DNA of 9,367 nucleotides from an uncultured Methanobrevibacter sp. (GCF_937906425.1 NZ_CALCYR010000181.1:1-9367); one strand, 5' to 3'. Positions 1 to 5,870 are shown, numbered from the stretch's first letter. A program made the numbers and translations. Notes: a model not told the origin generated them from the letters alone.

Positions 1-120
1 CAGTAATCTATTATTTTGCTTTTTAAACTTTTTTTCAATTTTGTTGTTTTTTCAGTAGATTGTTATTTTTGCTTTTTAAACTTTTTTTTACAAGTTTTGA
101 TTTTTCAGTAAACTATTATT
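1..120. repeat. Tandem repeat, 52-53 bp unit, about 2.3 copies, cut by window edge
   Basis: Units begin with CAGTA at 1, 53 and 106. Each complete unit continues with a TATT/TTATT stretch, then GCTTTTTAAACTTTTTTT, then a variable part ending in a T-run just before the next CAGTA. The first two units are 52 and 53 bp and differ at a few positions; the third is partial and runs into the promoter of the PUA gene. The array probably extends upstream of the window. Nothing in it is coding. Confidence 0.75.
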
Positions 121-129
121 AAAATAAAA

Positions 130-140
130 AACATATACTT
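130..140 (+). promoter_or_regulatory. Possible TATA box of the PUA-arfB unit
   Basis: An ATATAC core at 132-137 is preceded by an A-rich stretch. It lies about 25-30 bp before the ribosome binding site of the first gene, so the leader would be very short. In DNA this AT-rich, TATA-like matches are common; the position is the main support. Confidence 0.3.
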
Positions 141-169
141 TAGTAAATAGAAATGTTTAGGTGCTGATT

Positions 170-646
170 TTGAAAATTAAAAAAAGATACTTCTTAAAGA
201 AAAAGAAAGTAAAGGAAATTAAAAAGGAATTGGGAGATTATGGGTCCTTTATAAATAATAAGGACACTCTTGAAATGCTTGAGGCTGAAGATGATGACTT
301 TATCCTTGTAAATGGTGAACCTTACATTATAATGATAAATGACAAGCCATATCCAACAGTAAAGGCTGCACTGAGCCTTGATTTGGACAGTAAGGTTGTT
401 GTAGTGGATATGGGAGCTGTCAGATTTGTAACTAAGGGTGCAGATATAATGAGTCCGGGCATTGTTGATGCAGATGAAAGCATTGTTGAGGATGACATTG
501 TAATAATTGTTGAAGAGACTCATAACAAGCCATTGGCCATTGGAATAAGTTTAATCACTGGTCCTGAAATGGTTGAAAATGATGAGGGCAAGGCTATTAA
601 AAACATTCATTATGTTGGAGATGCCATTTGGAATTTGGAATTATAG
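170..646 (+). CDS. PUA-domain RNA-binding protein, archaeal MCT-1/Tma20-like
   Basis: This is a predicted cytoplasmic RNA-binding protein of 158 residues. The N-terminal part (about 1-70) opens with a lysine-rich stretch and resembles the domain that precedes PUA in archaeal MCT-1/Tma20-like proteins. The C-terminal part (about 74-155) is a PUA domain: VDMGAVRFVTKGADIMSPGI at 79-98, then a D-rich turn and PLAIG at 121-125. In eukaryotes this family works with DENR on the ribosome in initiation and recycling; a similar role in archaea is an inference. I chose the TTG at 170 because the upstream GTG (161) is part of the AGGTG ribosome binding site, with the same 9-nt spacing seen in three other genes here; the resulting MKIKKRYFL start also fits my recollection of the family. 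arfB follows after 23 bp, so the two are probably co-transcribed. Confidence 0.85.
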   Translation: MKIKKRYFLKKKKVKEIKKELGDYGSFINNKDTLEMLEAEDDDFILVNGEPYIIMINDKPYPTVKAALSLDLDSKVVVVDMGAVRFVTKGADIMSPGIVDADESIVEDDIVIIVEETHNKPLAIGISLITGPEMVENDEGKAIKNIHYVGDAIWNLEL

Positions 647-669
647 TTTTTTTTAAATAAAGTGATAAT

Positions 670-1374
670 ATGGTGGAATTAAGATTAGAGGCTGGAAATG
701 TTAAAAATCCCAATGTTCATAAGATCGGCATAATTGCATTGGGTTCACATCTTGAAAATCATGGCCCTGCTTTACCTATTGATACTGATTCTAAGATAGC
801 TTCATACATTGCATTTAAAGCAGCTATTGAAAGCGGGGCTAAATATTTGGGAATTATTTATCCTGCCCATGAGATTGAGGAGATTCATCATGGAATCCAT
901 GTTTCCCTGGAGGAATTGACCAATGAAATAATTAAAGTCTTGAAATCAGCGAAAAAATACTTGGGCATCAGCAGTGTCATTATTGTAAATGGTCATGGAG
1001 GTAATTTGCCTATTGTCACTTGCCTGTATGATATTGAGGAGCAAACTGATTTGCTCATTACCTTAAACAGCAAGATCATTGAGTCTGAAGGGCCTCATGG
1101 AGGTTCCGGTGAATTGTCAATGGCTAAATTCCTGGGCATCATTGATGAAAGTGAAGTTGAAAATCAGGACAATATTGAAAAATATGGTGAGGTTGGACTG
1201 TCTATGTTTAAGCAGGCACGTCTAAATGATCCCAATATTGAAGAGGGAGCTAAGGACATTGAGGAAAATGGAGTTTATGTTGATGAGGTTTATGGAGAGG
1301 AACTTTTAAAGTTAGCAGTAAATTCCGTTTTATTGGATGTTGAAAAGCAATTGGACTCTCATTATGGTTATTAA
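670..1374 (+). CDS. arfB: FAPy deformylase ArfB (creatininase superfamily)
   Basis: ArfB removes the formyl group from 2-amino-5-formylamino-6-ribosylaminopyrimidin-4(3H)-one 5'-monophosphate. This is the archaeal second step from GTP toward riboflavin and the deazaflavin F420, and it follows the archaeal GTP cyclohydrolase. The 234-residue protein has the creatininase fold signatures: LGSHLENHGPALPIDTD at 24-40, supplying likely metal ligands E29, H31 and D38/D40; VNGHGGN at 106-112 with H109; and GPHGGSGE at 141-148 with E148. This length and motif set match archaeal ArfB better than true creatininases. The ATG at 670 follows AGTGAT (661-666). The gene begins 23 bp after the PUA gene and probably shares its transcript. 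A metal-dependent amidohydrolase of another specificity remains possible without assay, but the genome type makes ArfB most likely. Confidence 0.88.
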   Translation: MVELRLEAGNVKNPNVHKIGIIALGSHLENHGPALPIDTDSKIASYIAFKAAIESGAKYLGIIYPAHEIEEIHHGIHVSLEELTNEIIKVLKSAKKYLGISSVIIVNGHGGNLPIVTCLYDIEEQTDLLITLNSKIIESEGPHGGSGELSMAKFLGIIDESEVENQDNIEKYGEVGLSMFKQARLNDPNIEEGAKDIEENGVYVDEVYGEELLKLAVNSVLLDVEKQLDSHYGY

Positions 1375-1380
1375 CTTGAC

Positions 1381-1430
1381 TTTTGATTAATTAAAAAAAT
1401 TTTTCATTTTTTATATTATTTTTTTAATTT
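1381..1430 (+). terminator. T-rich termination region after arfB
   Basis: Directly after the arfB stop are several T-runs of 5-7 in the non-template strand, interrupted by A-rich blocks. Archaeal RNA polymerase terminates at such oligo-T tracts without needing a hairpin. The whole spacer is T-rich, so the exact site cannot be fixed. Confidence 0.35.
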
Positions 1431-1540
1431 ATTTTAAAAAATATATTATTTTTTCATATTTTTTTTAACTTATTTTAAAAAATTTTTTATTTTTCATATT
1501 CTTTTTTTAATTTATTTTAAAAATATGTCATTTTTTTAAT
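1420..1540. repeat. Degenerate tandem repeat, about 41 bp, about 3 copies
   Basis: Three consecutive blocks starting near 1420, 1461 and 1503 each read TTTTTTAAYTTATTTTAAAA, followed by an AT stretch and TTTTTCATATT or a variant of it. The second copy differs from the first by a few substitutions and one indel; the third diverges in its right half. A poorer copy may lie at 1381-1418. Confidence 0.55.
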
Positions 1541-2101
1541 AAAGATCCAATAATTTTTATTATTTTTTTATTTTATTCAATACGAATAATAGGATTTTTT
1601 CAAGTAAAATAGTTTTTAACAATAGTTTTTTTAATAAAATTATTTAAATTTCTTATTGTTTTTTCTATTATTGTTAATTTTCTTATTTTTTATTAAAAAA
1701 TATACTTTTATTACAGCTATTTTAGAATTTTAAGTACAAACATTTATATACTATATGATTTATAATTAATAATAATATTAATTTGATTTTGCTATATGTT
1801 TATGTATTATTTTCATAATCTAGTTAAATTTTAAATATTGTTCACTGATTTAAGTAAATTTTTAATATTATATTTAAAAATTCCTCATTATTTTAAGTGA
1901 TTTTAGTAAAATCCTATTAATTTTTAGATTTTTTTAGAAATTTTAGTTTGTATAAGAATATTGAGTCTTAAACATATTGTCTTTAATTTTTTTAAAAAAA
2001 TTCATTATTTCAGTATGATATATTAAAAATAAAAGTAAATTCATAGTTTTTATTTTATAAAAACTTAGAATTTTTTATATAATAATCTAAAAATAGTTAA
2101 G

Positions 2102-2110
2102 TTTATATAT
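2102..2110 (+). promoter_or_regulatory. TATA box of the Sm-like protein gene
   Basis: TTTATATAT lies 36 bp before the GTG of the ribosome binding site and 45 bp before the ATG. A start site about 25 bp downstream (near 2130) would give a leader of roughly 15 nt that still contains the AGGTGAT ribosome binding site. Confidence 0.5.
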
Positions 2111-2146
2111 TATACGAACATATTTATTATAGTATAGGTGATAATC

Positions 2147-2380
2147 ATGAGCGGACAACAAAATGTTCAAAGACCACTTGACGCATTAGGAAAAGCAGTA
2201 AATTCTCCAGTTTTAATCAAACTCAAAGGAGAAAGAGAATTCAGAGGTATCTTAAAAAGTTTTGATTTACACATGAACTTAGTTCTTGATGATGCTGAAG
2301 AATTAGAAAAAGGAGAAGTATTAAGAAGATTAGGTACTGTTCTCATTAGAGGAGATAATATTGTATATATCTCTCCATAG
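2147..2380 (+). CDS. Sm-like archaeal protein (LSm, SmAP1-type)
   Basis: A 77-residue Sm-fold protein that forms ring-shaped oligomers binding U-rich RNA, related to bacterial Hfq and to the eukaryotic Sm proteins. The Sm1 motif runs about 19-52: the segment VLIKLKGEREFRGILKSFDL is followed by HMNLVLDDAEE, the typical D-x-H-x-N RNA-binding loop. The Sm2 motif is LGTVLIRGDNIVYISP at 62-77, with the RGDNI signature. Length and motifs fit archaeal SmAP1. The ATG at 2147 is preferred over the in-frame GTG at 2138, because that GTG lies inside the ribosome binding site AGGTGAT and would add only MII. In Methanobacteriales this gene sits next to the L37e gene, as here, but here 205 bp separates the two and rpl37e has its own promoter. 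The long upstream spacer makes this the first gene of its transcript. Confidence 0.95.
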   Translation: MSGQQNVQRPLDALGKAVNSPVLIKLKGEREFRGILKSFDLHMNLVLDDAEELEKGEVLRRLGTVLIRGDNIVYISP

Positions 2381-2469
2381 AGACTTTTCTTAACTTTTTT
2401 CTATTTATTGTTTCTTTGTTGTTTTTTCTCAATGAAGATTATTTATTTTAATTACCTTATTTTATAATT

Positions 2470-2493
2470 AAATTAATTGTTTTCAATTAATTT
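2470..2493. terminator. Perfect 10-bp hairpin with T-runs after the Sm-like gene
   Basis: AAATTAATTG (2470-2479) and CAATTAATTT (2484-2493) are exact reverse complements around a TTTT loop. T5 and T7 runs follow near 2502-2520. It lies about 90 nt after the Sm-like stop and just upstream of the rpl37e promoter, so it may end or stabilise the first transcript. T-rich DNA already starts at 2385, so termination could occur earlier. Confidence 0.4.
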
Positions 2494-2522
2494 TAATTAT
2501 TATTTTTAAACTTTTTTTATAG

Positions 2523-2534
2523 GAATAGCTATTC
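2523..2534. promoter_or_regulatory. 12-bp perfect palindrome abutting the rpl37e TATA box
   Basis: GAATAGCTATTC is self-complementary and ends two bases before the TATA box core. This is the BRE position, where a dimeric regulator would compete with TFB/TBP. It is one of the few spots with clustered G/C in this spacer. It is a candidate operator only; no regulator is identified. Confidence 0.35.
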
Positions 2535-2535
2535 T

Positions 2536-2543
2536 TATAAACA
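2536..2543 (+). promoter_or_regulatory. TATA box of rpl37e
   Basis: TTATAAAC is centred about 46 bp before the GTG start. Initiation about 25 bp downstream (near 2565) would leave a leader of about 20 nt carrying the strong GGGAGGAGA ribosome binding site at 2572-2580. Confidence 0.5.
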
Positions 2544-2585
2544 TTTTATTATTATATTGTTATTAAAGAGAGGGAGGAGATAGAA

Positions 2586-2771
2586 GTGAAAGGAACTCCA
2601 TCAATGGGTAAAAAGAATAAAAAGACCCATATTAGATGTAGAAGATGTGGTAAAAACTCTTACCATGTTCGTAAGAAAGTGTGTGCTTCTTGTGGATTCG
2701 GTAGATCCAGCAGAATAAGAAGATACAGTTGGCAAGCTAAAAAACCTACTACTCGCCAAAGATTAGTATAA
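2586..2771 (+). CDS. rpl37e: 50S ribosomal protein L37e (eL37)
   Basis: A 61-residue basic protein of the large ribosomal subunit that binds 23S rRNA. It has the family's zinc ribbon: C18-x2-C21, then C33-x2-C36, around a basic core, followed by the typical GFGRSSRIRRYSWQ segment at 37-50 and a basic tail. The GTG at 2586 is supported by a near-ideal GGGAGGAGA ribosome binding site five bases upstream and by the family's MKGTPS opening; the ATG at 2604 would delete the conserved N-terminus. Its strong ribosome binding site contrasts with the weaker GTGAT type of most neighbours, as expected for a highly expressed ribosomal gene. It has its own TATA box and a hairpin plus T-run after the stop, so it may be transcribed alone. 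Confidence 0.97.
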   Translation: MKGTPSMGKKNKKTHIRCRRCGKNSYHVRKKVCASCGFGRSSRIRRYSWQAKKPTTRQRLV

Positions 2772-2780
2772 GTAGGTTTT

Positions 2781-2810
2781 AATTAATATTTTTATTAATT
2801 TGCTTTTTTT
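2781..2810 (+). terminator. Hairpin plus T7 after rpl37e
   Basis: AATTAATA (2781-2788) and TATTAATT (2793-2800) form an exact 8-bp stem with a TTTT loop, followed by TGC and then T7 (2804-2810). It starts 10 nt after the stop codon. The T-run alone could suffice for archaeal termination. Confidence 0.5.
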
Positions 2811-2853
2811 AAATTTATATGGGATAATTGTGAATTATCTCATTAATAAATTA

Positions 2854-2935
2854 TTTTTAACTATTTTTATATATTTTTATCATTTTTAACTATTTTTATC
2901 TATTTTTAACTATTTTATATCTTTTATCTATTTTT
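2854..2935. other. Phased T-tract array, possible intrinsically curved DNA
   Basis: Runs of four or five T begin at 2854, 2864, 2874, 2883, 2893, 2903, 2913, 2922 and 2931. The spacing is 9-10 bp over nine tracts, separated mostly by A/C-containing steps. A-tracts repeated near the helical period bend DNA in one direction. This may attract or exclude archaeal histones or reflect slippage of a 10-bp unit. Confidence 0.5.
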
Positions 2936-2973
2936 AAAAAGTTTTAACTTATGAAATTTTTTTTTTTTAAATG

Positions 2974-3078
2974 ATTTATTTTATTTTTTTAGACCTTATA
3001 GTGTTTTAAATATTTATTTTATTTTTTTAGACCTTATAGTGTTTTCAATGATTTATTTTGTTTTTAAATCCTGATTTA
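2974..3078. repeat. Tandem repeat, 38-bp period, two perfect 34-bp copies plus a degenerate third
   Basis: The 34-bp segments at 2974-3007 and 3012-3045 are identical. Each contains a T-run followed by AGACCTTATAGTGTTTT. A third, diverged copy starts near 3051 and keeps ATTTATTTT at its left end. Perfect identity in otherwise drifting spacer DNA suggests a recent duplication. Confidence 0.8.
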
Positions 3079-3123
3079 GTTTTTTTTAATGTTATTTATA
3101 AAAAACTTAACTCAATAAATAAA

Positions 3124-3161
3124 TTATATATATGATTAGTTTTAAAATAATTAATATATAT
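3124..3161 (+). promoter_or_regulatory. Promoter region of the SDR gene, two TATA candidates
   Basis: TTATATATAT at 3124-3133 and AATATATA at 3153-3160 both look like TATA boxes. The downstream one would place initiation near 3182, giving a leader of about 35 nt; the upstream one gives about 60 nt. The sequence does not decide between them. Confidence 0.35.
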
Positions 3162-3216
3162 GAAATTATTAAAATTTTAAATTTTAAAAATAAAAAAATT
3201 AAAATTGGTGATATTT

Positions 3217-4044
3217 ATGACTGATGTAGTGCTTTTAACAGGTGCAGGCCAAATAGGAATGGCTATTGCAAGAAGAATAGCCTTCGGTAAAAAACTTGTT
3301 ATAGGTGATAAGAATATAGAAAATGCCAAGGCAATCTCAAAGATCTTGACTGATGCTGGCTTTGATGTTGAAATTGCTGAATGTGACATTTCTTCAAGGG
3401 AATCCATTTTAAATTTAATTTCCTTTGCTCAGGAATTTGGAGAAATTGTTCATTTCATAAATGCAGCAGGGGTTTCTCCTTCACAGGCTCCAATTGAGGC
3501 TATTTTAAAAGTGGATCTTTATGGAACTGCTGTATTGTTGGAGGAAGTTGGTAAGGTAATTAAGGAAAATGGTACTGGATTAATCATATCCTCCCAATCA
3601 GGTCATAGGATGGAACAGTTAGGTGCTGAAATCGATGAACAATTGGCAACCACTCCAACTGAAGAGCTATTGGATTTAGAGATTTTACAAAAGGAGAATA
3701 TCCGTGACACATTACATGCATATCAATTGGCGAAAAGGGCAAATGTAAAAAGGGTTATGTATGAAGCTTGCATTTGGGGAGAAAAGGGAGCTAGAATCAA
3801 TTCCATATCCCCTGGAATAATCGTCACTCCATTGGCAATTGATGAATTTAATGGTCCAAGAGGAGATTTCTATAAAAACATGTTTGCAAACTGTCCTTCA
3901 GGTAGGCCTGGAACTGCTGATGAAGTGGCTGGTCTTGCAGAATTGATTTTAAATCCACAAGGAAGCTTTATTTCAGGTTCTGATTTCCTTATTGATGGTG
4001 GTGCAACAGCATCCTATTTCTATGGAAAATTAAGGCCTGAATAG
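3217..4044 (+). CDS. Short-chain dehydrogenase/reductase with a long insertion before the catalytic Tyr
   Basis: A 275-residue NAD(P)-dependent oxidoreductase of the SDR superfamily. The Rossmann nucleotide motif is TGAGQIG at 8-14; D31 at the end of the second strand suggests NAD(H) rather than NADP(H). Further family marks are D57, NAAG at 82-85, the serine cluster S125/S126/S128, Y169-x3-K173 of the active site, PG at 199-200, and the C-terminal IDGG at 259-262. Ser126 and Tyr169 are 43 residues apart, against about 13 in classical SDRs. A similar insertion is known in 3-alpha-hydroxysteroid dehydrogenase/carbonyl reductase-type enzymes. The substrate cannot be named. The ATG at 3217 follows GGTGAT (3207-3212); the in-frame TTG (3205) and GTG (3208) upstream overlap that site. 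It is probably monocistronic, since 204 bp separates it from the flavodoxin gene. Confidence 0.9.
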   Translation: MTDVVLLTGAGQIGMAIARRIAFGKKLVIGDKNIENAKAISKILTDAGFDVEIAECDISSRESILNLISFAQEFGEIVHFINAAGVSPSQAPIEAILKVDLYGTAVLLEEVGKVIKENGTGLIISSQSGHRMEQLGAEIDEQLATTPTEELLDLEILQKENIRDTLHAYQLAKRANVKRVMYEACIWGEKGARINSISPGIIVTPLAIDEFNGPRGDFYKNMFANCPSGRPGTADEVAGLAELILNPQGSFISGSDFLIDGGATASYFYGKLRPE

Positions 4045-4109
4045 GTATTTGGTTTATTTTTATTTTAAATTAATGTATGAATATGTATTTGATTTATTTT
4101 TATTTTAAA
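4045..4109. repeat. Direct repeat, 25 bp, 40-bp period
   Basis: The 25-bp segments at 4045-4069 and 4085-4109 begin GTATTTG, continue with TTTATTTTTATTTTAAA, and differ at one base. The first copy starts immediately after the SDR stop codon. Confidence 0.7.
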
Positions 4110-4198
4110 ACAAGAATTGAATAAGATTGTTTATTTTTATGGAAATAAAGATTTAAAAATAAGAATTAATTAAAATATGAAATTAATAATTTATGCAA

Positions 4199-4206
4199 AA
4201 TATAAT
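4199..4206 (+). promoter_or_regulatory. Possible TATA box of the flavodoxin gene
   Basis: AATATAAT lies about 46 bp before the ATG, which would give initiation near 4228 and a leader of about 20 nt including TTGGAG at 4235-4240. The surroundings are AT-rich, so support is positional. Confidence 0.35.
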
Positions 4207-4248
4207 ATTTATTAAAAAATAGAATATAATTAACTTGGAGTTTTTAAA

Positions 4249-4755
4249 ATGGCAAAAAGTTTAGTTTTATACTTTTCAAGAGCTGGAAACAATTACAGCA
4301 ATGCTGGAATAAAACACATTGATATTGGAAATACTGAAGTTATTGCAAATTTCATTCAAGAGTTTACAGGTGCTGACATGTTCAAGATGGAACCTTTAAA
4401 TGAATATCCTGAAGACTATATGAAATGTACGGAAGTGGCACAGGATGAATTGAGGGATGATGCAAGACCTGAACTTAAGGATTACATTGAGGATATCAGT
4501 GAATATGACATTATTTACATTGGTTTTCCAAACTGGTGGAGTACCATGCCTATGCCAGTATGGACACAATTGGAAAAATTGGATTTTGCCGGTAAGACCA
4601 TTAAGCCTTTTGTAACTCATGAAGGTAGCGGATTCGGCAGATCATTATCTGATTTGGCAGAATTATGTCCTGGAGCCAATATTGAAAATGGTTTATCCAT
4701 TCAAGGAAGTTTTGTTGCTGATTCCAAATCCAAAGTTGAATCTTGGGTAGAATAA
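4249..4755 (+). CDS. Flavodoxin-like FMN-binding protein
   Basis: A 168-residue single-domain protein of the flavodoxin family, probably a cytoplasmic FMN-binding electron carrier or small quinone/flavin reductase. The N-terminal strand and phosphate-binding loop read LVLYFSRAGN at 5-14, completed by GNT at 27-29. The middle has the isoalloxazine-side loop IGFPNWWSTMPMPV at 91-104, and the C-terminal part has THEGSGFGRS at 123-132, all typical of the flavodoxin_4-type group found widely in anaerobes. No membrane segment or cysteine cluster for Fe-S centres is present. The ATG at 4249 has TTGGAG eight bases upstream. It stands alone between an SDR and a convergent minus-strand gene; a shared pathway with the SDR is possible but unsupported. 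Confidence 0.88.
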   Translation: MAKSLVLYFSRAGNNYSNAGIKHIDIGNTEVIANFIQEFTGADMFKMEPLNEYPEDYMKCTEVAQDELRDDARPELKDYIEDISEYDIIYIGFPNWWSTMPMPVWTQLEKLDFAGKTIKPFVTHEGSGFGRSLSDLAELCPGANIENGLSIQGSFVADSKSKVESWVE

Positions 4756-4763
4756 ACTTATTC

Positions 4764-4777
4764 TATCCCTTTTTTTA
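4764..4777 (+). terminator. T7 tract after the flavodoxin gene
   Basis: A CCC followed by T7 (4770-4776) lies 14 nt after the stop codon. Oligo-T following the last gene of a unit, before a convergent gene, is the usual archaeal termination pattern. Confidence 0.45.
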
Positions 4778-4871
4778 TTGAATGTAATTATAACAGTGTT
4801 ATATTTTTATTTTATGAGAAATCATTATTCTAGTTTACAAAAAACAAAAAACATAATTTTTTTAAATAAAT

Positions 4872-4935
4872 AACAAAATTATTGGTTTTTTTTAATTAAA
4901 ACAAAACATTATTGGTTTTTTAAATAAAAAACAAT
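4872..4935. repeat. Short degenerate tandem repeat, about 30-bp period
   Basis: TTATTGGTTTTTT occurs at 4879-4891 and again at 4909-4921, each preceded by AACAAAA and followed by an A/T block resembling AAATAAA. A poorer copy may precede it near 4850. It lies between the convergent flavodoxin and unknown genes. Confidence 0.5.
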
Positions 4936-4939
4936 TAAT

Positions 4940-5401
4940 TTATTCAAAATCTAAAATAACTTCATTTAATTGATTTTTAATCTCTTTAAGAAGTTTAACG
5001 TCTTTTCCTGTTTTGTCTAAAATTAAGCCAAGGATCTTTTCAGCCTCTGTCTGCTTATAGTTTGGGTCAAGTTCCTCACTAACACTGTCCCAAAACTCCA
5101 CAGCCCAATTTTTCTTTCCATCATAAACTTGATCAATCAATGTTAATTTTCCATTTTTTAACCTGAATAAACGAAAGTCCTGTTTAGGCTTGGATTTTTT
5201 TCCTTCCTTATTGCAATCAAGATATAATCCATCAGAATATTCTGTTTTATAATCTCCTGATTTGACAAATTCTCCAACAAGGGAGTATCCATTCAGGACA
5301 CTTTTGTCTAAACCGGTTACAGTCTTTAACCAGCCTCCGGTATATCTGAAATTAATTGAAGGATCAATATTAGTTATTTCTTCACACCAATTTAGAAGCA
5401 T
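4940..5401 (-). CDS. Hypothetical protein, 153 residues
   Basis: I do not recognise this protein. It is a soluble, charged polypeptide without signal peptide, membrane segment or cysteine cluster (only two Cys, at about 5 and 64). It is rich in aromatic residues in the first two thirds: WLKTVTG near 24-30, GYSLVGEF near 38-45, a basic KEGKKSKPKQ stretch near 66-75, FRLFRLKNGKL near 77-87, and WAVEFWDSV near 99-107. This pattern suggests a beta-rich fold. The last 40 residues (EAEKILGLILDKTGKDVKLL onward) look helical and amphipathic. Reality is supported by an ATG with GGAG in the ribosome binding site eight bases upstream (complement of 5409-5412), a plausible TATA box, and codon composition like its neighbours. 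It is monocistronic on its strand, flanked by a 933-bp spacer upstream. Confidence 0.8.
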   Translation of the reverse strand: MLLNWCEEITNIDPSINFRYTGGWLKTVTGLDKSVLNGYSLVGEFVKSGDYKTEYSDGLYLDCNKEGKKSKPKQDFRLFRLKNGKLTLIDQVYDGKKNWAVEFWDSVSEELDPNYKQTEAEKILGLILDKTGKDVKLLKEIKNQLNEVILDFE

Positions 5402-5442
5402 AAAAACTCTCCTTTTTAGTTGATTTCTTTTAATTTTATTAA

Positions 5443-5451
5443 AATTTATAA
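5443..5451 (-). promoter_or_regulatory. TATA box of the hypothetical gene
   Basis: Read on the minus strand, TTATAAATT lies about 45 bp before the ATG. Initiation near 5420 would leave a leader of about 20 nt containing the AAGGAGAG ribosome binding site. Confidence 0.4.
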
Positions 5452-5462
5452 TTTAAATTGCC

Positions 5463-5563
5463 TAAAGCTATTCAATAAAATCTTCTAAGAGTCTTTAATG
5501 AATAAGTTTAAATATTCTATAAAATCTTCTAAGAGTCTTTTAATGGATAAATTTAAAGCTATT
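5463..5563. repeat. Tandem duplication, 44-bp period, two copies plus partial third
   Basis: A 22-bp segment containing AATCTTCTAAGAGTCTTT is identical at 5475-5496 and 5519-5540. The flanks also match with few changes, so the copies span about 5470-5512 and 5514-5557. TAAAGCTATT before the first copy (5463-5472) recurs after the second (5554-5563), marking a partial third unit. Confidence 0.75.
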
Positions 5564-5631
5564 TAATTATATTCTTTTAAAAAGGGATTAAAAATATTTC
5601 AACTTGTAGAATCGGAAAATAATTAGTATTA

Positions 5632-5683
5632 TAAGTAAAATCTTGATTTATATTTAATGTTCTCAATTTATTGATTTTACTTA
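5632..5683. other. Inverted repeat, 11-bp perfect arms, 30-nt loop
   Basis: TAAGTAAAATC (5632-5642) is the exact reverse complement of GATTTTACTTA (5673-5683). Just inside, TTGA (5643-5646) can pair with TCAA (5663-5666), extending the stem across a six-base bulge. It may be a structured RNA segment or an operator-like dyad. Confidence 0.4.
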
Positions 5684-5870
5684 ATTCTTAAAGATAATCA
5701 ATTTATCAAATATTTAAAAAATTAAATACGCCTTGATTTAATTAACTTTAATGAGTTTAATTATTTCAATAATTCAAGAATAAAAAATAATTTATCAATA
5801 TTTAACCTTTAATAAAAATTATTTAAAAATTCTAATTGTAATTAAGAATATGAAATTTAATATATAAAGA

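Larger units (their letters stand above)
1375..2146. other. 772-bp gene-free, AT-rich spacer
   Basis: No credible open reading frame, tRNA or rRNA-like segment is visible on either strand. Base composition is extreme, with only isolated G/C. It holds the T-rich end of the arfB unit, a degenerate tandem repeat at 1420-1540, weak inverted repeats (for example TTAACAATA at 1616-1624 against TATTGTTAA at 1669-1677), and the promoter of the Sm-like gene at its right end. I can support no function for the middle part. Confidence 0.6.
2772..3216. other. 445-bp spacer between rpl37e and the SDR gene
   Basis: No gene is visible on either strand. From left to right it holds the rpl37e terminator, an array of T-tracts phased at about one per helical turn (2854-2935), a tandem repeat with two perfect 34-bp copies (2974-3078), and the SDR promoter region (3124-3161). 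Confidence 0.6.

Noticed and set aside
1..120. Repeats resembling a CRISPR array
   Set aside because: The units are directly abutting and similar along their whole length, without unique spacers, and there are no cas genes nearby.
194..523. Minus-strand reading frame of 109 residues
   Set aside because: It lies entirely within the PUA gene in antisense, has low-complexity composition rich in N, Y and I, and no ribosome binding site.
1616..1677. Inverted repeat TTAACAATA / TATTGTTAA
   Set aside because: Nine almost purely A/T pairs with a 44-nt loop are expected by chance in a spacer of this composition.
1375..2146. A tRNA, rRNA or other stable RNA in the long spacer
   Set aside because: Stable RNAs are noticeably G/C-richer than this spacer in AT-rich archaea; no G/C-rich island, T-loop motif or cloverleaf arms were seen.
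2974..3078. CRISPR-like or attachment-site repeats
   Set aside because: Only two perfect copies with 4 bp between them, no integrase, tRNA or mobile gene; better explained as a tandem duplication.
3177..3407. Minus-strand frame of 76 residues with hydrophobic stretch
   Set aside because: Antisense to the start of the SDR gene; the hydrophobicity is the complement of its codons.
4396..4620. Minus-strand frame of 74 residues
   Set aside because: Antisense shadow of the flavodoxin gene.
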